The notes beneath the pieces were generated by a model. That model had not been told where the DNA came from, did not search any database, and was given only the letters and a program-made list of their open reading frames with translations. From assembly GCF_003797825.1 (NCBI RefSeq), contig NZ_RKME01000013.1, positions 62,001 to 126,000 on the forward strand: a stretch of 64,000 bases of DNA, written 5' to 3'. The DNA comes from Gordonia sp. OPL2. Lineage in GTDB: Bacteria; Actinomycetota; Actinomycetes; Mycobacteriales; Mycobacteriaceae. Positions 53,139 to 60,888 of the stretch are shown piece by piece. How positions within the stretch are numbered: position 1 is the stretch's first letter; every line of letters starts with the position of its first letter. The translations under genes were made by a program, and so were the position numbers.

Positions 53139-54010
53139 CCGTCGGCGCTCCCCTGGCCGCCGCACAGATCGAGATCAGCAAGCTCTGGGACTTCGGCGAG
53201 ACCGGCTCCCTGCTCGAACGTGACTTCGTCCAGCAGTCACTGATCGCCATCGCCCTGCTGGGACTGCTCGGCGGAATCCTCGGGCCGCTCATCGTCGCCC
53301 GGCAGATGTCGTTCGCCGTGCATGGTGTGAGCGAGCTGTCGGTGACCGGCGCCGCGGCCGCCCTCCTGCTGGGCATCGGCATCAACGTCGGTGGCGTGGT
53401 CGGTGCCGTGGTGGCCGCCTCGGTATTCGGCTTCATGGGGAATCGTGCGCGCGAGCGCGACTCGGTCATCGGTGTGGTGATGGCGTTCGGCCTCGGACTC
53501 GGCGTGCTGTTCCTCTCGTTGTACGGCAGCGCGCGAACGGGTTTCGCGATGCTCACCGGCCAGGTGGTCAGCGTCGGGACCGGCGGTCTGACGGCCATCG
53601 CGATCACCACCGTCGTCGTGGTCGTCGGCATGGCGATCATCTATCGCCCGCTGCTGTTCGCCTCGCTCGATCCGCGGGTTGCGGGCGCACACGGCGTCCG
53701 GATTCGCCTGCTGTCGGTGGTGTTCGCGGTCCTCATGGGCCTGGCATGCGCGCAAGGCGTGCAGATCATCGGCGCGTTGCTGGTGATGTCGCTGATGATC
53801 ACACCGGCGGCCGCAGCCGCCCGACTGACCGCCAACCCGACGACGGTGCTCGTGCTGTCGGTGGTGTTCGCCGAGGTGGCCGCTGTCGGCGGGCTGATCC
53901 TGTCCCTCGCACCCGGGCTCCCGGTGTCGGTGTTCGTCACCACCATCTCGTTCGTGATCTACGTCGTGTGCCGCGTCATGGGTCGTCGGCGGCAGTTCGT
54001 CACCCGCTGA
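53135..54010 (+). CDS. znuB: Zinc ABC transporter permease
   Basis: 291 residues with about eight transmembrane segments of the ABC-3 family: GGILGPLIVARQMSFAVHGVSELS near the start, ARERDSVIGVVMAFGLGLGV in the middle and GVQIIGALLVMSLMITPAAAA late. Forms the channel with ZnuC for zinc from ZnuA. ATG overlaps the znuC stop. Confidence 0.92.
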   Translation: MTVGAPLAAAQIEISKLWDFGETGSLLERDFVQQSLIAIALLGLLGGILGPLIVARQMSFAVHGVSELSVTGAAAALLLGIGINVGGVVGAVVAASVFGFMGNRARERDSVIGVVMAFGLGLGVLFLSLYGSARTGFAMLTGQVVSVGTGGLTAIAITTVVVVVGMAIIYRPLLFASLDPRVAGAHGVRIRLLSVVFAVLMGLACAQGVQIIGALLVMSLMITPAAAAARLTANPTTVLVLSVVFAEVAAVGGLILSLAPGLPVSVFVTTISFVIYVVCRVMGRRRQFVTR

Positions 54011-54068
54011 CCCGGGCCACCTCACCGCCTCACCACGCCTCACCACGTCGCCACCTCGCCACCTCACC

Positions 54069-54352
54069 GACCGTGTCCGAAAACTCGCCGATCGTGTCCA
54101 GAATTTCGCCGATCGTGCCCGGCCCCTTCGGTTTCGTCGGCGGCGTTCACGAGCTCGCAACTCTGTGGACCCGCTCGATGAAAATCTGGGCACGATCGGC
54201 GAGAAACAGGGCACGATCGGCGAGGGCTGGGCTAAGCCGGTCGGGCACGGTCGGCGAGAAACAGGGCACGATCGGCGAGGGCTGGGTTGACCCGGTCGGG
54301 CACGGTCGGGCACGGGGCGGCGAGGGCTGGGTTGACCCGGTCGGGCACGGTC
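54069..54352. repeat. Family B repeat cluster (21/34-bp periods); the 377-bp gene-free gap
   Basis: The gap 54011-54387 holds no gene. Inverted units GACCGTGTCC, GATCGTGTCC and GATCGTGCCC lie at 54069, 54090 and 54111 (exactly 21 bp apart). Direct units GGGCACGATC or GGGCACGGTC lie at 54188, 54209, 54243, 54264, 54298 and 54343 (spacings 21, 34, 21, 34, 45). The 34-bp spacers share GGCGAGGGCTGGG. It lies between convergent znuB and the DUF2599 gene. Confidence 0.9.
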
Positions 54353-54387
54353 GGGCGCGGTGGGTGGCCGGCAGGCAGGCCGGGGGT

Positions 54388-54921
54388 TCACTCCTCCGGA
54401 GCGCCCGGGTTGCACCGGGTTTGGATCATCACCTGGTCCGTGACGACGGGCCGCGACGGCTCGATGTTCCAACTCGGTTTGTCCGGTTGCACGGCGCGTG
54501 CGAAATCCCAGTGACAGTCGAACTGCGCGCGCATGCCCGGTGTGTCGGCGTCGGGTTCCATCCGCAGGACCTCCGCCCAGGCGATGTCGGCACCGTCTGG
54601 GTTCTCGGTGCGCCGACCGGCGGCGGTCGGATGGATCTGGAGGCTGGGTCCGACCGCGGTCTGCACCCACTCCACATACTCGACGTACGGCGGCGGCAGG
54701 ACCGGGGTCGTCGGACGAGTCGCCGACGCGGTCTCAGGGCCGGCCGACGGCGCCGACGCCGACGACACGACCGATATCGCCGCGCTGCCACGGGTGCCGT
54801 CGCCACCGTTGCCGGATTCCGCCGATGAGCACGCCGCCGACGACAGGAGGCCCACCACGGCCAGCGACATCGCGGCGACCACGTGTCGGCGCCGGAACGC
54901 ACGTGATTGAACGTCATCCAT
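54388..54921 (-). CDS. DUF2599 lipoprotein
   Basis: 177 residues. A basic start followed by a hydrophobic run and lipobox LLSSAAC (about Cys30), then a Ser/Ala linker. The domain YVEYVEWVQTAVGPSLQIHP to WNIEPSRPVV and TRCNPGAPEE is DUF2599, found in secreted mycobacterial and gordonial proteins of unknown role. ATG 54921; the longer upstream frame overlaps the divergent gene. Two cysteines in the domain probably form a disulfide. Confidence 0.8.
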   Translation of the reverse strand: MDDVQSRAFRRRHVVAAMSLAVVGLLSSAACSSAESGNGGDGTRGSAAISVVSSASAPSAGPETASATRPTTPVLPPPYVEYVEWVQTAVGPSLQIHPTAAGRRTENPDGADIAWAEVLRMEPDADTPGMRAQFDCHWDFARAVQPDKPSWNIEPSRPVVTDQVMIQTRCNPGAPEE

Positions 54922-54955
54922 GACCGGAGACCCTATCGACGAGTAGCCTTCGGCT

Positions 54956-56077
54956 GTGGGAAGACTCCGTGTCGCCGCGCTCTGCGCCCTCCTGATCGTG
55001 ACAGTCGTCGCGGCCGGGTGCGCCGATCCGTCCGGCACCAGAGCGCCGTCGAGCGAGTCGGCGTCCGCCGACGGAAAGCCTCGCGTCACCGCCACCGACA
55101 CGCTGCTCCGACTCGACGGGCAGGCGTGGTGGCCCACCGGTTTCAACGCCTATCAACTGGGCACCGACTGGTCGGTCAACCGCGGATGCGGTGCGGCCGT
55201 CGACGTCGACGACTACTTCGATCGCCTCCCACCGCGCGCGTTGACGCGGATCAGCCTCTTCTCCATGTTCGCCGTCGACAAGAACAGCGGCCTGCTGGAT
55301 TTCGGCCCTCTCGACGCGGTGTTCGCGGCGGCGAAACGTCATCGCCAGATGGTCCTGCCGGTACTGACTGGGGGCCCGGGCACCTGTGAGGACGACCGGT
55401 TCAAGGAACGCGACTGGTACGAATCGGGGTGGAAGACGCAAAAGTCGGTGGGCGGTCTGACCTTCGCCGACTGGATGCGCGCCGCGGTCACCCGCTGGCG
55501 CGGCGAGCCGAGCCTGGCGGGCTGGGAGATCGTCGGCGAGCCGGAAGCCAGTGTGTGCACGTCGGGCGGATGTGAGTGGCAGGTACGTGCGTGCCCGTCG
55601 GGCGGTGCCGAGGTGCTGCGCGACTTCTACGACGAGGCCGGCGCCCGACTGCGTTCCCTCGACGACCGCCACCTGGTGTTCTCCGGCTTCATCGGTGGTG
55701 ATCAGTGCGGAATGGAGGGTGCCGATTATGCGAAAGTCGGCGCCTCCCCCGAGATCGACGTCCTCGACTTCCACGACTACGGAAGCGCTCCCACCGACTT
55801 CGGCCCCGCGGGCAGCGACCTGCCCACCCGACTGGGCCAGGCGCGGTCCCTGCAGAAGCCGCTGATCGTCGGCGAGATGGGCATCAAGGCCGGCACCTGC
55901 CTCTCGTTACCCGATCGCGCAGATCAGTTCCGCCGCAAGATCACCGCGCAACGCGAGGCGGGGACCGCCGCCGCGCTGTTGTGGGCGTTCGTCCCGGACC
56001 CACGGCCCGACGACTGCACCTTCGACATCGGATACGACGGTCCGGCCTGGCAGGTCGTGACCGATCTGGTCCGATGA
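54956..56077 (+). CDS. Glycoside-hydrolase-like (GH5/clan A) lipoprotein
   Basis: 373 residues. Signal peptide with lipobox VVAAGC (about Cys22). The domain looks like a beta/alpha-barrel hydrolase: GFNAYQLG early, WEIVGEPEAS with an acid/base-like Glu (E-P motif, Gly in place of the usual Asn), and LIVGEMGIKAG with the nucleophile-like Glu. Six or more cysteines suggest disulfides. It probably cuts a beta-glycan or mannan on the cell surface. It converges with the polysaccharide operon at 56148-62840, so it may trim that polymer as BcsZ does for cellulose (inference). Confidence 0.72.
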   Translation: MGRLRVAALCALLIVTVVAAGCADPSGTRAPSSESASADGKPRVTATDTLLRLDGQAWWPTGFNAYQLGTDWSVNRGCGAAVDVDDYFDRLPPRALTRISLFSMFAVDKNSGLLDFGPLDAVFAAAKRHRQMVLPVLTGGPGTCEDDRFKERDWYESGWKTQKSVGGLTFADWMRAAVTRWRGEPSLAGWEIVGEPEASVCTSGGCEWQVRACPSGGAEVLRDFYDEAGARLRSLDDRHLVFSGFIGGDQCGMEGADYAKVGASPEIDVLDFHDYGSAPTDFGPAGSDLPTRLGQARSLQKPLIVGEMGIKAGTCLSLPDRADQFRRKITAQREAGTAAALLWAFVPDPRPDDCTFDIGYDGPAWQVVTDLVR

Positions 56078-56147
56078 CCGGACTGGCACTCCCGACCCAA
56101 AGCCGCCCCGCTCGGCCGGCACCGACGTCGGTCCTGGCCGGAGGGCA

Positions 56148-57833
56148 TCAGTTGACGCCGCCACCGCCGAGCAGATCGGCCGCCGGCGTCACGCGATAGA
56201 TCCGCCAATTGGGCAGATCCTCACCCTGATTGCGGGCCTCGAGCACCAGCACCGACACCTGTGCGCCGTTCTCGTAGAGCGTCGGGAAGCGGATGTTGAG
56301 CGCATCCGACTCGCCGCGTCCGGTACGCGGGACGGCGAGCATGTACTGGACACCGTGTGCTGCCGGATCGTTGAGGATCTCGGTGAAGTCCTGATCCGAT
56401 GGGATCACGAACTGCTTCGGACGGGCCGACTGCGCGATCACGGCAAACCCGTAGACGGTGTCGCAGAGCACGCTGCCGTCGGGGAGGTTCAGGCTGTCGA
56501 GGTACTGCGCGATCGACCGTTCGGTCGAGAAGGAGCGGACGACGCGCTGCGCGTCGAGCGTCTTCTTGTCCACCGCATGGGGATTCGGCATGACGATACT
56601 CTGCAGGGCGAACTCCTGCGGGGCGTACTTCGGTGACGTCATCCCGTAGGCGGTCACCGGTATGGCGACGACCATCGTGACGATGGCGATCGCCGTCAGT
56701 GCACGCACCTGCCGCCGATGTCCGGTGACCACCGGTGGGATCTGGGCGTGCGGGCCGAGGCGACGCCGCGGTAGGGCTCGTCTCGCCGGGACCGCGAGCA
56801 GGGCGATGATCGCGGCGAGCAGGATGACCGTCATGTAGAACCGGAGGAACCCGAACGTGGATCCCTTGGAGTAGCTGTAGATCTGGAAGACCAGCACACC
56901 GCCGATGAGTGGCAAGGGCGCCAGTAGCGGATACAACCGATGCCGCCGCCGGCGGACGGCCAGCACGATCACCAGCAGAAGCGGGAAGAGCGGCGCGAGA
57001 ATGGTGAGTTCGACGATGGAGAACTGCAGGGCACGCGTGGCCGTGTCGGATCCGCTGCCGCCGGATTCGGCGATGATCGACGAGTTGCCGTACTCGGAGG
57101 TGAACTGCGCGAACAGATTGCCGGTGATGAGCCAGCTCGTCAACGCCCAGATCACGAAGGCGACGAAGGCCGGCAGCGCGACGAGCGCGACGTCGAGCAG
57201 GACGCGCATGACCCGGTCGGTGCGATCGGGCCGTCGGTAACTGACGATCGCCACCAGCAGTCCGGCGCCGAGAGCCGCGGCGGCGCCGTCATATCGGGTC
57301 AGGTAGGCGAATCCGAGCGCCATGCCCGCTGTCACGAGATCGTGCACGTCGTCGGTGTCGGCCCATCGGATCCCGCGCCGCACCGCCCATGCCAGGAAGA
57401 ACAGGTAGGGCGCCTCACTCATACCGTTGGCGGCATAGAAGACGATCATCGGATTGATCGCATAACACGCGGTGACCGCGATCGAGATCGTCGGGGACAG
57501 ACCGCGATCGCGGGCGATGCCGGACACCTGGATGACCGACCCGGCCATGAACGCCGACGACATCACGGCCGCCGACAACGCCGACGTGGTCATGGCGGGG
57601 AACAGCGGGGTGAGCGCTGTCAGCGGGAGCTGGATGATCGCGGTCAGCGGGGTGAAGATGAAACCGATGGCCGACAGGTGCGGATCGCGACTGAACAACA
57701 CGCTCTGCGCCGACTGCACCCGAGAGAGCGAGTCGCCCACGTACAGACGGACATCGGCCGCCAGGTAGACGCCGACGGCGAGGTAGAGCAGCCACACGAC
57801 GACGAACAGTCCGATGATCCGGCGTCGGCTCAT
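56148..57833 (-). CDS. Polytopic membrane protein, GT-C glycosyltransferase-like
   Basis: 561 residues with roughly ten to twelve membrane segments in the first 430, then a C-terminal extracytoplasmic domain of about 130 residues ending VTPAADLLGGGGVN. The first exterior loop carries acidic residues in YLAADVRLYVGDSLSRVQ, the site where GT-C enzymes have their catalytic Asp. TRYDGAAAALGAG is another family-like stretch. It probably transfers a sugar from a lipid donor. ATG overlaps the stop of the GT2 gene (ATGA). Last gene of the four-gene operon. Confidence 0.65.
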   Translation of the reverse strand: MSRRRIIGLFVVVWLLYLAVGVYLAADVRLYVGDSLSRVQSAQSVLFSRDPHLSAIGFIFTPLTAIIQLPLTALTPLFPAMTTSALSAAVMSSAFMAGSVIQVSGIARDRGLSPTISIAVTACYAINPMIVFYAANGMSEAPYLFFLAWAVRRGIRWADTDDVHDLVTAGMALGFAYLTRYDGAAAALGAGLLVAIVSYRRPDRTDRVMRVLLDVALVALPAFVAFVIWALTSWLITGNLFAQFTSEYGNSSIIAESGGSGSDTATRALQFSIVELTILAPLFPLLLVIVLAVRRRRHRLYPLLAPLPLIGGVLVFQIYSYSKGSTFGFLRFYMTVILLAAIIALLAVPARRALPRRRLGPHAQIPPVVTGHRRQVRALTAIAIVTMVVAIPVTAYGMTSPKYAPQEFALQSIVMPNPHAVDKKTLDAQRVVRSFSTERSIAQYLDSLNLPDGSVLCDTVYGFAVIAQSARPKQFVIPSDQDFTEILNDPAAHGVQYMLAVPRTGRGESDALNIRFPTLYENGAQVSVLVLEARNQGEDLPNWRIYRVTPAADLLGGGGVN

Positions 57834-59362
57834 GGCGTACCGCCATCGGTCTGCGGGACAGGGTCCGCACCCGCCACCGCATCGCCACCATCGGCGGTCT
57901 CCTTGGAGCCGGCGGCCAGACCGTGAAAGGTCTTCTCCCAGTAGGACGGATTGACCAGCATCTGCCACATGCCCTTGATCGCCGCCACACTCATCATCAC
58001 CCAGTACACCGGCACCAGCAGGGCCGACCACATCAGGCCGCTGCGGCCGTCCTCACGGATCGCGACCAGGTTCATGTAGATCGCGGCGCCGTTGCCGAAG
58101 ATCAGCGAGATAAGAGACAGGTAGTAGATGGGACCGGGGAAGATGTCGGCGAACACCTTGGGTTGCCCGGCGATCCAGACCACCATGATCAGCCAGAACA
58201 CCATGTTCATACAGGCGATGAGCGGTGTGCCGGCGATCAGCAGGGTGAACCGGTACCAGGCTATCGGACCCAGGATCCGCCACAGGTCCACCGGCCGGCG
58301 CATGTGCACCAGCCAGGTCTGCATGTAGCCCTTGTACCAGCGGGACCGCTGTCGGACCCAGTTGATCGCGTCCACGTTCGCCTCTTCGAGGGTGAGTGAA
58401 TCCAGGACCGCGGTCCGATAGCCGTTGCCGGCGATGCGAACTCCGAGATCGGCGTCCTCGGTGACGTTGAACGGATCCCACGCGCCGATGTCGTCGAGAA
58501 CCTGCCGGAGGAAGTGATTCGACGTGCCGCCCAACGGGATCGGGGCACGACTGGCCATCAGGCCCGGAAGCAGATAGCTGAACCAGATCCCGTAGTCGGC
58601 GACGAACCACTCGGTGAGGATGTTGTCGCGGGCGTTGTGGAAGTTGAGTTTTCCCTGGACACAGACGACGGTCTCGTCCTCGGCTCGGAATGCCGCGACT
58701 GCCCGGCGCAACTGCAATGGGTCCGGCAGGTCCTCGGCGTCGTAGATCGCGACGATGTCACCGGTGGCGAAATGCAGACCGTAGTTGCACGCCTTCGGCT
58801 TCGTGCGGGGGTCGGCAGGCGGCACGAGCACGACGGTGACCAGGTCATGCGATCCCATGTCCCGGGCCGCCTCGATCGTCGGCTCGTCGTCGGCCTCGAG
58901 GAGGAGCAGCACCTGGAGCTTGTCGTGGGGATACTCCAGCGACTCCATCGCGGCGATCAGGTCGCCGACGACCTCCGGTTCGCCGTAGGCCGGGACCAGG
59001 ACCGTGTACGGCGGAAGGTCGTCGTCGGGGATCGCCCGCGCCTGCTCGTCGGGGATCACGATGGCGCCGTTGACCAGGCCGCGCCGGAAGATGGTCAGCC
59101 GGTCGATGAGGGCGAGGATGTAGACGATCGTCGCGATCGACACGAGCCCGGCGATGGTCGGGATCGGGAACAGCACGAGCAGGACGACGATCGCCACGGC
59201 GCCGACCGCGCCGAGTATCTTCTGCCCGCGGCTGAACGGCAGCGACGCCGTCATCTGCGGATCGATGTCGCGGAGCCGCTCGACGGCGTCGTAGAGCGCG
59301 GCCTCGCGGTAATCCGGGTCGGCGAGCAATTCGGCGACCTCGCGGTCGTTGCGCGGGGTCAT
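57830..59362 (-). CDS. Processive family-2 glycosyltransferase (cellulose-synthase-like)
   Basis: 510 residues. Two N-terminal membrane segments (about 50-90), a cytosolic GT2 domain, then about five segments (360-475). Catalytic pattern of processive beta-glycan synthases: VPAYGEPE, DAED (208-211), TED (301-303) and QRSRW (338-342, the Q-x-x-R-W motif). There is no PilZ domain at the C-terminus, so direct c-di-GMP control as in BcsA is not expected. It polymerises a sugar nucleotide and extrudes the chain. Four-base overlaps on both sides. Confidence 0.87.
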   Translation of the reverse strand: MTPRNDREVAELLADPDYREAALYDAVERLRDIDPQMTASLPFSRGQKILGAVGAVAIVVLLVLFPIPTIAGLVSIATIVYILALIDRLTIFRRGLVNGAIVIPDEQARAIPDDDLPPYTVLVPAYGEPEVVGDLIAAMESLEYPHDKLQVLLLLEADDEPTIEAARDMGSHDLVTVVLVPPADPRTKPKACNYGLHFATGDIVAIYDAEDLPDPLQLRRAVAAFRAEDETVVCVQGKLNFHNARDNILTEWFVADYGIWFSYLLPGLMASRAPIPLGGTSNHFLRQVLDDIGAWDPFNVTEDADLGVRIAGNGYRTAVLDSLTLEEANVDAINWVRQRSRWYKGYMQTWLVHMRRPVDLWRILGPIAWYRFTLLIAGTPLIACMNMVFWLIMVVWIAGQPKVFADIFPGPIYYLSLISLIFGNGAAIYMNLVAIREDGRSGLMWSALLVPVYWVMMSVAAIKGMWQMLVNPSYWEKTFHGLAAGSKETADGGDAVAGADPVPQTDGGTP

Positions 59363-60888
59363 CGGGTGTCGTCCTCACCGATCGCGTCGACCTGCGCGTT
59401 GATCAGGTCGCCCGCCGTCTGCACCAGCAGGTCACGATCCTTGAACTGTGGATCGAGATCAACCGTGACCGAGTTGCCGCGGAAGAGCACGGTGACAAAG
59501 GTGTTGAGGTTGCGCGCGACCGTCATCTCCGGCCGCGGGAACTCGGCGTCGGCGTCGTGGTTGTCGACTGCGATGACCGTGACCCGTTGCGTCGTCGTCC
59601 CGTTGTTCCATTGCCAGAAGATCCGGTTGAAGGTCAGATAACTCTGATCGTCGACGACGGTCTGCAGGTGCCCGGTCACCCCGTGCGGGAGCGCGACGGG
59701 TTGCGACTCACTGATGCGATCCCCGACGAGGTCGTAGACGAAGGTGAAGGGGTAGACGTCGAAGCGCAGCGGATAGCGCGTCTCGATGGCGTTGACGACG
59801 ACCTTGCGCGGCCGCGCGAACTTGTCGAAGGCCAGACTTCCCTTGGCCTGGAAGAGGTCCTGGGTCGTCATGATCGATCCACGACCGTACAGACGGGTGA
59901 TCCAGTTGTACTCGTTGACATCACCGGCCACCCAGTTGGACGGCACGACGAGCGGAGGGCGGGTGTCGAGTCCCGGCACCTCGGTGTTCTCGGTGGTGCC
60001 GAAGCTCGGGATCGGGATGAAGAACATCCCCACGGCGAACACCACGATCACCCAGCCGGGGCGCCCCACCCGCGGAACGGAGACATCGATCATGTCGCGA
60101 CCGAGCGGAGTCCACGAATCCTTGTGGCGCCGACGATAATCCACGTAGAGCCATGCACTGGCCACGAGCGCCGCACCCACACACGGAAGGGTCTGATAGA
60201 CCCAGCCCGGAGCGGTCGGATGGAAGGTGCGCAAGCCGACGAGGGTGATGATCCCGACCGTCGTGGTGATCGCGGCCCCCAGCAGTCCTCGTCGCAGAGT
60301 GCGGCCGGTGGCCACGCCACTCGCCACTGCGCCGAAGGCGATCATCACACCGCCGGCCGCCCACGGTCCACCTCCGAGGAGGAGTACTTCGACCCGGTAG
60401 GGCACCGGGAAGATCATCAGCAGCAGCAACCACGGCCACTTGTAGCGAGCCACCGGGCGTAACCCGAACACGAGGATGCAGCTGCCGAGGAGGAACAGCC
60501 ACAGCGAGAGCAGATCGACGTGGGTGGTGAGGTAGGACGTGGCATAGCGGAGGTTCATGACCGAGAACGTCAACGACACGATCAGGACGATGATCCCGAC
60601 GATGACGTCGGTCTGACGATCCCGGATCGGCAGCTCGTCGCCGCGCCGCCACGAGGTGCCGATGGCGGCGATGACGACGAGCAGGACGACCGCCGGCAGA
60701 TACGTGATGGCGGTCTGCGCGCGCATCTCGATCACCAGGGCGCCCAATGTCGGCCAGAACGCGACCACCGTCGCCACCAGCACGAGCGTCCACCGCAGGG
60801 CGATCGTCGCCGACGTGTTGCCCGCCAACCGCTCTCGGAAGCCGGGACCACGCGCCGCCGGGGTTGGCGCGGCGTCGGTCAGTGTCAT
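59359..60888 (-). CDS. Exosortase-like polytopic membrane protein with exported C-terminal domain
   Basis: 509 residues. Eight or nine membrane segments in the first 310, with layout and wording like exosortases (TYLPAVVLLVVI, SLWLFLLGSCILVFGLRPVA, LLLLMIFPVPY). The catalytic Cys of the A-C-S-G motif is not found at the expected place. A soluble outside domain of about 200 residues follows (NEYNWITRLYGRG to FKDRDLLVQTAGDLINAQ). Function unknown; a role in polymer export or processing is inferred from position between the BcsB-like and GT2 genes, each overlapped by four bases. Confidence 0.6.
   Translation of the reverse strand: MTLTDAAPTPAARGPGFRERLAGNTSATIALRWTLVLVATVVAFWPTLGALVIEMRAQTAITYLPAVVLLVVIAAIGTSWRRGDELPIRDRQTDVIVGIIVLIVSLTFSVMNLRYATSYLTTHVDLLSLWLFLLGSCILVFGLRPVARYKWPWLLLLMIFPVPYRVEVLLLGGGPWAAGGVMIAFGAVASGVATGRTLRRGLLGAAITTTVGIITLVGLRTFHPTAPGWVYQTLPCVGAALVASAWLYVDYRRRHKDSWTPLGRDMIDVSVPRVGRPGWVIVVFAVGMFFIPIPSFGTTENTEVPGLDTRPPLVVPSNWVAGDVNEYNWITRLYGRGSIMTTQDLFQAKGSLAFDKFARPRKVVVNAIETRYPLRFDVYPFTFVYDLVGDRISESQPVALPHGVTGHLQTVVDDQSYLTFNRIFWQWNNGTTTQRVTVIAVDNHDADAEFPRPEMTVARNLNTFVTVLFRGNSVTVDLDPQFKDRDLLVQTAGDLINAQVDAIGEDDTR

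Noticed and set aside
54011..54387. Small genes in the gap after znuB
   Set aside because: Short frames here consist of the repeat units; none has a start with ribosome-binding site or a plausible protein.
57830..59362. Cellulose synthase BcsA proper
   Set aside because: The catalytic motifs fit, but there is no PilZ domain and the partner genes differ, so the polymer is not assigned.
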